A DNA stretch of 41,400 nucleotides from Colwellia psychrerythraea (GTDB lineage: Bacteria > Pseudomonadota > Gammaproteobacteria > Enterobacterales > Alteromonadaceae). This document shows, in pieces, positions 36,110-41,400 of the stretch. Under the pieces are notes generated by a model. The model was not told the DNA's origin. It searched no databases and worked only from the letters and a program-made list of their open reading frames with translations. The stretch covers positions 1 through 41,400 of the forward strand of contig MAAF01000085.1 of the NCBI GenBank assembly GCA_002163005.1, read 5' to 3'. Within the stretch, counting starts at the first letter, position 1; each line of letters begins with the position of its first letter. Both the position numbers and the translations under genes were made by a program.

Positions 36110-37630
36110 ATGACGACACTTAAAACCCTACAAGCCTTAAAGAGCTGCTTTGCTGCCGGCATCTTATTATTCATCTTACTAGGCTGCAATTCCAGTGACG
36201 ATGGTAGCGGAGAAGGTTACGTTAAACTTTATAATTTATCTAAAGACTCCCCCAGTATTTATTTAACAGTAGATGAGAATCTTACGGAGAATAACGATGA
36301 TGATGACCATTATGAGCAAACTTACTCTGGCATTACCTATGGAAATGCCCATAGTAATATCAGCTTAACGAGCCAGGACTATTATTATCAATTAGCTTGG
36401 CAAGATGATGATAGCTCTGCGACCGATGATCTATCAGTTATTTATGAAAATAGTATCACTGTAGCTGAAGATACTATCCACATGATAGTACTTAGCGATA
36501 GCATTTTATCGCCACAAGTTATGGTACATAGTATCCCTGTGATTGATGATGAAGATGATACTAGCAACGATCTTTTTAATCTTAGGGTGTTAAACATGCA
36601 TTCAAATCAGCAAGCCGTTGATTTTTATCTCTCTAAGGATAATGAAAGTTTTAATGAAGCTGTTTTAGTTGGTCAATATAATTATCAACAATTATCCGAT
36701 AATCAAAAACTTGACCAAGATGATTATATTTTTTATATCACCACTGCAGGTAGCAACGAGATTTTATTCAGATCAAATAGTATCCCTTTTGCTTATAGCT
36801 CTCAAAATATTATGATCGTAAGAGAGAACACGGGTGCAGGCACATCACCTTATGTGTTAGATATAATGTCAGACTCTACGGTAATTAACTATGTTGACGC
36901 CGAAGCTGAAGCACAATTTAGCGCTTACAACGCTGTTGCTAATCATGAGCAACTAAGCAACTACCAACAAGCTTTTGCTTTACATATTAACGGTGTAGAT
37001 GATAACCCTGCTATCGCATACTTGCCCTATGGTGAGGTGAGTAATGCACTTATCTTAGCAAGTGGTGACTACAGCGTAGATCTCACCAATACTGAGAATA
37101 ATACACCGCTATTAAGTAATCATTTATTATCTTTAGTTGAAAACACCAATAAAACATTATTTTTCTATGCCGAGCAAGAATATGTCGATACCGATAACGA
37201 CGGTAATATTGATGAAAATGGTGATGGCATCATTGATGAAATTGAGGTTAATCTATTTTCTTTGATGGTTGAAAATAGTTTACTGACCAGTATTTATGAA
37301 CATGAAATTGAAATAGTTAACTTAATTCAATCTGATGATTTTTCTCAAGTAGCTGTCTTTTTTGTTAGACAAGATGAAATCATAGACTCAGCCATTTATC
37401 ACCGTGAAATAAATTACAAAAAAACTAGTTCAATCTTACTAAAAAACAACAGTTATCAAGTTTTTGTTGTCGCTGAGGATAACGGTAGTTCGATCATATT
37501 AAACTCATTTGAATTGATACTGAATGAGCAATCTAATGAGCAATTTTTAATACTGGAAAGCAGTGAAAACTCGCCCACGGGTTATAAAACAACAATGTTT
37601 ACGCAAACACCTGCTCAAGAATCAGAGTAA
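36110..37630 (+). CDS. Acidic surface or periplasmic lipoprotein of unknown function
   Basis: A 506-residue lipoprotein: a basic N-terminus, hydrophobic stretch and lipobox LLGC with Cys26. I choose ATG 36110 because it gives a proper signal peptide; the frame is open further upstream but would bury it. The mature part is strongly acidic and beta-rich, possibly two to three DUF4397-like domains (GYVKLYNLSKDSPSIYLTV; LRVLNMHSNQQAVDFYLS). A calcium-binding-like stretch DTDNDGNIDENGDG lies near residue 364. Six bases after its stop begins a winged-helix regulator, so the two form an operon. Function unknown; the regulator is the only clue. Confidence 0.82.
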   Translation: MTTLKTLQALKSCFAAGILLFILLGCNSSDDGSGEGYVKLYNLSKDSPSIYLTVDENLTENNDDDDHYEQTYSGITYGNAHSNISLTSQDYYYQLAWQDDDSSATDDLSVIYENSITVAEDTIHMIVLSDSILSPQVMVHSIPVIDDEDDTSNDLFNLRVLNMHSNQQAVDFYLSKDNESFNEAVLVGQYNYQQLSDNQKLDQDDYIFYITTAGSNEILFRSNSIPFAYSSQNIMIVRENTGAGTSPYVLDIMSDSTVINYVDAEAEAQFSAYNAVANHEQLSNYQQAFALHINGVDDNPAIAYLPYGEVSNALILASGDYSVDLTNTENNTPLLSNHLLSLVENTNKTLFFYAEQEYVDTDNDGNIDENGDGIIDEIEVNLFSLMVENSLLTSIYEHEIEIVNLIQSDDFSQVAVFFVRQDEIIDSAIYHREINYKKTSSILLKNNSYQVFVVAEDNGSSIILNSFELILNEQSNEQFLILESSENSPTGYKTTMFTQTPAQESE

Positions 37631-37635
37631 GCGGC

Positions 37636-37965
37636 ATGTTAGTTACAGAAAAATGCTTAACCTCAGACAAATTGCTTGTTGCCCAAGTTGAATTAAATTT
37701 TTTAAATCGTTCTGTGCTATTTTTGGGAAAGTCTATTACTACTACTGGGCTAGAGTTTAATTTACTGGCTCTGCTGATGGTTGATGCAGGTTCATTGATT
37801 TCAAGAGAGGTTATTGCTCAGCGCATTTTTCAGCGCAAACTTGGCAGCTGTGATAAAAGCATTAATAGTCACTTAAGCAATTTAAGAAAGAAACTGCTAA
37901 CTATTTCTTCGCGCCCCGTTATTAAAACGGTTAAGGGGCAAGGGTATATATTCTTAACGTCCTAA
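37636..37965 (+). CDS. Orphan OmpR/PhoB-type winged-helix DNA-binding protein
   Basis: The 109 residues are just the DNA-binding domain of OmpR-class response regulators: the segment TTGLEFNLLALLMVDAGSLI, recognition-helix region DKSINSHLSNLRKKL and the C-terminal hairpin IKTVKGQGYIFL. It most resembles the CpxR/PhoB output domain. There is no receiver domain and no membrane span, so it cannot be phosphorylated in the usual way. It starts six bases after the lipoprotein gene and is probably co-translated. Its target, perhaps the lipoprotein promoter itself, is unknown. Confidence 0.87.
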   Translation: MLVTEKCLTSDKLLVAQVELNFLNRSVLFLGKSITTTGLEFNLLALLMVDAGSLISREVIAQRIFQRKLGSCDKSINSHLSNLRKKLLTISSRPVIKTVKGQGYIFLTS

Positions 37966-37991
37966 TTATTTGGGGTATTAAAGCAAAACTA

Positions 37992-38038
37992 AAAATGTCC
38001 CATCAAAGGTGTTTTTCACTTTTGAGTGGGACATTTAC
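37992..38038 (-). terminator. Long hairpin terminator after ferritin
   Basis: AAATGTCCCA pairs with TGGGACATTT, and further in CAAAGGTG pairs with CACTTTTG. On the minus strand it is followed by TTTTT, 35 bases beyond the ferritin stop. It may also stop the converging winged-helix gene. Confidence 0.75.
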
Positions 38039-38072
38039 TTAGACGATGTAGCTAAACAGAATAGTTAAACGC

Positions 38073-38600
38073 TTATGCGCTGGCTTCTGTCATTATGCTG
38101 GTACTGCCATTTTTAGCCAATTCAGCTAAATCTTTATCAACGAAGAATAAAGCGTGACCATCATTACCTACTAGGTTGATTTTATCTAAAATACCTTTGA
38201 ATAACGTCTCTTCTTCATGTTGCTCAGCAACATACCACTGTAAGAAGTTAAAGGTAGAATAATCTTGGTTCGTAAAGGCTTCATGAGCCAAAGAGTTAAT
38301 GCGCTCAGTGATTAAACACTCATGTTCGTAAGTTAGTTCAAACAACTGACCTAAGCTTTCAAACTCATGTGGTGGCGCATCTATAGCACCAATAATAGGT
38401 AAAGCACCGGTTTCACTCACGTAAGTAAATAAACGATTCATGTGTTGAATTTCTTCATTTGCATGTTTACGTAAAAACTCTGCACCACCGGAAAAACCTT
38501 TTTCTTCACACCATGCACTCATTTGTAAGTACAAGTTTGAAGAGTAAAATTCTAAATTAAGTTGTTGATTTAACTTTTCTACCATTTCAGCTTTTAACAT
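38073..38600 (-). CDS. ftnA: Bacterial non-haem ferritin
   Basis: It oxidises ferrous iron and stores it as a mineral in a 24-subunit shell. The 175 residues form the ferritin four-helix bundle, with ferroxidase ligands visible as E17 in NLEFYS, the pair in NEEIQHMNR (E50 and H53) and the YEHE segment, plus EQHEEE in the fourth helix. The length and the C-terminal extension match FtnA rather than haem-containing bacterioferritin (no central haem-ligand Met is evident). It is a single gene flanked by terminators. Confidence 0.93.
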   Translation of the reverse strand: MLKAEMVEKLNQQLNLEFYSSNLYLQMSAWCEEKGFSGGAEFLRKHANEEIQHMNRLFTYVSETGALPIIGAIDAPPHEFESLGQLFELTYEHECLITERINSLAHEAFTNQDYSTFNFLQWYVAEQHEEETLFKGILDKINLVGNDGHALFFVDKDLAELAKNGSTSIMTEASA

Positions 38601-38691
38601 GATTTTGCCTTAAAGATTTTGATTGGGTGAATTCTGCCTTTTTATCCGTATTGATTCAAGTAATAAATCGTATCACTTCAATTTTAAAAAC

Positions 38692-38728
38692 ATAAAAAAA
38701 CCTTATTAACCAAATGGTTAATAAGGTG
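38692..38728 (-). terminator. Terminator after the peroxiredoxin gene
   Basis: CCTTATTAACCA and TGGTTAATAAGG form a perfect 12-bp stem with a 2-base loop, followed on the minus strand by seven T. It lies between the peroxiredoxin and ferritin genes. Confidence 0.88.
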
Positions 38729-38839
38729 CATCATTCTTATTCGTGTTCTTATATTAATTACTTTTAGTATCAGTTTTAATGATTTCAGAACGTTAACGCC
38801 CAATACTGTAACTAATACCTAGCTTATCCCAACTGGCTA

Positions 38840-39313
38840 TTAAAGCTGCTCAAGAATAACTTCAGCTTTACTAACTTCAAACGATTTAGGCTCCTCTACA
38901 TGCAAGCTGATTACTTCGCCATTATCAATAATCATGGCGTAACGCTGAGAGCGCACACCACCAAAAGCATCCGTATCCATACTCAAACCTAGTGCTTTGG
39001 TGTAGCTACCATCACCATCGGCTAACATCATGATGTTTTCAGCATTTTGTGACTCACCCCAAGCATTCATCACAAAAGCATCATTTACTGATAAACAAAT
39101 TATCGCATCAACACCTTTTGCTTTTAATTCATCTGCCGATACCACATATCCTGGTAGATGTGCCGCAGAGCACGTTGGTGTGAATGCACCTGGTACAGCA
39201 AATAAAACTACCTTTTTAGCCGCAAAAAGTTCAGCGGTATTATGCGTGATCATTTCGCCATTTTTTAATTCTTGCAGTTCGCCTACTGGCATTAAACCAT
39301 TCTGTTGGATCAT
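38840..39313 (-). CDS. Prx5-type peroxiredoxin
   Basis: A thiol peroxidase that reduces hydrogen peroxide and organic peroxides. The 157 residues are one thioredoxin-fold domain with the peroxidatic motif PGAFTPTCS (Cys48). The only other cysteine (C73, in IICLSVND) is at a position that is usually not the resolving one, so it probably works as a one-cysteine enzyme using an outside reductant. Some gammaproteobacterial relatives carry a fused C-terminal glutaredoxin; this one does not. A TATAAT-like box lies in the 97-base gap to the chemoreceptor gene. Confidence 0.93.
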   Translation of the reverse strand: MIQQNGLMPVGELQELKNGEMITHNTAELFAAKKVVLFAVPGAFTPTCSAAHLPGYVVSADELKAKGVDAIICLSVNDAFVMNAWGESQNAENIMMLADGDGSYTKALGLSMDTDAFGGVRSQRYAMIIDNGEVISLHVEEPKSFEVSKAEVILEQL

Positions 39314-39410
39314 GAAAGCACCTTAATGAGTTTATTAAAAATTTGCATAAGTCTTTGTTCAACTTACCTTGCTAAAGGTCAATTATACCTAGCTAAGTAA
39401 AGTTAACATA

Positions 39411-41363
39411 CTAAGACGCATTTTTAAGTGTAAGTCCAATATCATTCACCTGATTACTCACATCAACCGAAATAACATTTGATAATTGCTGTGAGTCACT
39501 AACTTCTTTGTCGACATTGGCCATGGCTTGTTCAAAGGCGATAAAGTGTGTGCGTTGTAGGGTAATTTGTTCAAGGGTCTCTTGGGCAACCGTTGCTGAA
39601 ACTTGTGCTTGTCCTGTTACGGCTAGCGAAGTTTCTTGCAATTCATCAGCAATAATACGTTGATTATGTGATGCTTTTTCTATGTCATTAATAATACCTT
39701 CAATCGAATTACTGGCACTTTGTAATTGGTTTAAGCGTGTTGAAATTTGTTTGAGCGATTCTTGCGTTTTACCCGCAAGTTGGCGTACTTCGTCGGCAAC
39801 AACAGAAAAGCCTCGGCCATGCTCACCTGCCCTTGCCGCTTCAATAGCAGCATTAAGCGCTAGCAAGTTAGTTTGATCCGCAATAGCGCTAATCACATCA
39901 ACAATTGAGGTAACCGACTCAACCGAATAGAATAGCGAAGTAATCGCTTCTTTGCTCTCCTTCGCTGCTAAATTGGTAGATTCGCTTGCCGCCAAAACTT
40001 GTGAGACATGATGTTGGCTGACTTCCATTGCTTTCTTAGTTGCCTGGGCATTGTTAACGACTTGACCTGAGAGTGTATTCACTGTCTCGGTTGCTTCACC
40101 TAAAGCTTCCATAATTTTTCTCGCCCCTTGGACATGCTCACTAGTTGTGTGCGATGACTGGTAAATACTTTGGACTTGGCTTTCCATGGTCGTTAATGCT
40201 TTGGCGACTAAATCTAATTGCTGTGCTTTGTCTTTATCATCTTGCGCTAACTTATTCACCATATAATTAAAGCTAGTGGAGATTTCGCCAAACTCTGTTC
40301 TTTTATCAATATTGGTAATATTGTCTACTTTGCCCTGCTCTACTAATTGCACAAAACTATCGCGTAAATTGCGCAAAGGTTTGAGAATAACACTATGCTG
40401 CAACCAGTAATTTGCTAAGAGAAATATCACTAAAAAGATAAGCAGTCCGAGGACAATAATATTAAGCTGCTCATTTATTTTCTCTTGCTGCCGAGCAATA
40501 TTCGCTTCTCCTTGCAGGATTGATTTTTCAATATTGCCCACTTGTTTAGCCAATAGCGATAAGCCTATTTGTCGTTGTTCCTGTTGAACTAGGGTACTTT
40601 CTACTTCTCGCTGATAGCGATTGAATAATGACTGTAATTCATTAATGGCTTCAAGACTTAAATCTTGCTTTTCTTCACTATCACCGAGCAAGTCTTCACT
40701 TTCATCAAATAAGTCGTCATCCTTTTCTGCATAAATAGCTAAGGCAGGTTGTGTTGATAAGAAACGACCTAGGTTTTGTAGTTCTGTTAACAAAGGTTTT
40801 ATCGATTGAATATTTGGCTGTTGTTGTATAAAAATAGCTTCTCTGGCACTGACTAAATCGGCAAGTAACTTGCCTATAACTTGCGTTTTAATCAGGTAAT
40901 TAAATTGTTCCTTTAACGACAATACCTTTGTGTTTTGCACATAATTAGCTAAATCATTATTGATAGCCAACATTTCATGTTCACCGTTACGTAATAATAC
41001 CAAGGGATCACCACTAAGCTTACCCATGCCGCGGAATTTGGTGTCTATATTATGGGCGAGCGCCTTGGCTTGCGAGTCTATTTGCTTAGAAAGCTCATCG
41101 ATATTTAAGCCCTGTGCTTGTTTAACAATTAACGTGAGTTGCTTTTTCGCCCTGCTTAATAACGCCACATCACCGGTTTGTAAATACTCAACAATAGTGC
41201 GATTAAACTTGACCGTTGTTAAAGAAATAAGTGCCTGATAGCCCTTATAGTGCGCTTGGCTTTTACTTAAAGATTCGCCTACGTGATACATGGTTGCCAG
41301 ATAAATTGCAGCAAAAATACTGATTGCCGTGACAGACAAACGGGAAAAGCTAGAAACGCGCAT
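39411..41363 (-). CDS. Methyl-accepting chemotaxis protein
   Basis: A transmembrane chemoreceptor of 650 residues. It has an N-terminal membrane helix, a periplasmic helical sensor domain of about 270 residues with an acidic patch [24 protein letters not shown] region, a second membrane helix ([19 protein letters not shown]), a HAMP linker and the signalling hairpin with the highly conserved tip [20 protein letters not shown]. No known ligand-binding domain name is assigned; the sensor is all-helical. I choose ATG 41363; the frame extends to a TTG at 41396 near the window edge. The gene is complete. Confidence 0.93.
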   Translation of the reverse strand: MRVSSFSRLSVTAISIFAAIYLATMYHVGESLSKSQAHYKGYQALISLTTVKFNRTIVEYLQTGDVALLSRAKKQLTLIVKQAQGLNIDELSKQIDSQAKALAHNIDTKFRGMGKLSGDPLVLLRNGEHEMLAINNDLANYVQNTKVLSLKEQFNYLIKTQVIGKLLADLVSAREAIFIQQQPNIQSIKPLLTELQNLGRFLSTQPALAIYAEKDDDLFDESEDLLGDSEEKQDLSLEAINELQSLFNRYQREVESTLVQQEQRQIGLSLLAKQVGNIEKSILQGEANIARQQEKINEQLNIIVLGLLIFLVIFLLANYWLQHSVILKPLRNLRDSFVQLVEQGKVDNITNIDKRTEFGEISTSFNYMVNKLAQDDKDKAQQLDLVAKALTTMESQVQSIYQSSHTTSEHVQGARKIMEALGEATETVNTLSGQVVNNAQATKKAMEVSQHHVSQVLAASESTNLAAKESKEAITSLFYSVESVTSIVDVISAIADQTNLLALNAAIEAARAGEHGRGFSVVADEVRQLAGKTQESLKQISTRLNQLQSASNSIEGIINDIEKASHNQRIIADELQETSLAVTGQAQVSATVAQETLEQITLQRTHFIAFEQAMANVDKEVSDSQQLSNVISVDVSNQVNDIGLTLKNAS

Positions 41364-41400
41364 AACAGGAGTGCCTTTAAGATAAAATAAAGGCAATAAT

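Overview
The window looks like a piece of the core chromosome of a marine, AT-rich gammaproteobacterium of the Alteromonadales, most likely Colwellia or a close relative. I infer this from gene order and protein character (ubiD, rho, trxA divergent from rhlB-gppA; tatABC-tatD-hemB; ftsYEX-rpoH divergent from rsmD; a large TonB-dependent receptor; Mg-type HemB). I could not run a search, so the genus is an inference. I found no tRNA, rRNA, CRISPR array, prophage, transposase or replication origin.

Layout. 1-6.7 kb: ubiD, rho and trxA on the minus strand, then rhlB and a short gppA on the plus strand. 6.7-8.5 kb: a TetR regulator with a small membrane protein, divergent from a GST-like gene, with a clear palindromic operator candidate between them. 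8.5-13.3 kb: a minus-strand operon tatA-tatB-tatC-(broken secreted-protein gene)-tatD-diguanylate cyclase-hemB. 13.5-16 kb: a TonB-dependent receptor with a Fur-like site upstream. 16.2-20.8 kb: rpoH, ftsX, ftsE, ftsY. 21-22.5 kb: rsmD and a methylated-DNA methyltransferase. 22.5-28.2 kb: a beta-lactamase-fold serine hydrolase, a YjaG/DUF416 protein, a coiled-coil protein with two kinds of internal tandem repeat, a SapC-family protein and a small secreted protein. 28.3-34.2 kb, the most accessory-looking part: an LRR-protein kinase fusion, a cold-shock/DUF1294 fusion, a lipoprotein that joins an alpha/beta hydrolase to a ClpP-like domain, a noncoding stretch with a possible gene remnant, and a membrane diguanylate cyclase. 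34.6-41.4 kb: a YhiN-type flavoprotein, a lipoprotein paired with an orphan winged-helix regulator, ferritin, a peroxiredoxin and a chemotaxis receptor.

The strongest signal not explained by genes is a family of intergenic palindromic elements. Four large copies (1-216, cut by the window edge; 1770-2033; 6401-6667; 20793-21057) and several small or partial ones (19202-19331, 21082-21113, 24843-24880, 28277-28307, 36055-36074) share terminal inverted repeats beginning ATACC. The three complete large copies share one architecture: a terminal stem enclosing two long hairpins. The arm sequences differ between copies while pairing is kept, which suggests the folded form matters.

Functionally the window joins RNA metabolism and transcription termination (rho, rhlB), protein export and membrane targeting (tat, ftsY), cell division (ftsEX), heat shock (rpoH), quinone and haem synthesis (ubiD, hemB), iron and peroxide handling (receptor, ferritin, peroxiredoxin) and signalling (two cyclases, a kinase, a chemoreceptor).
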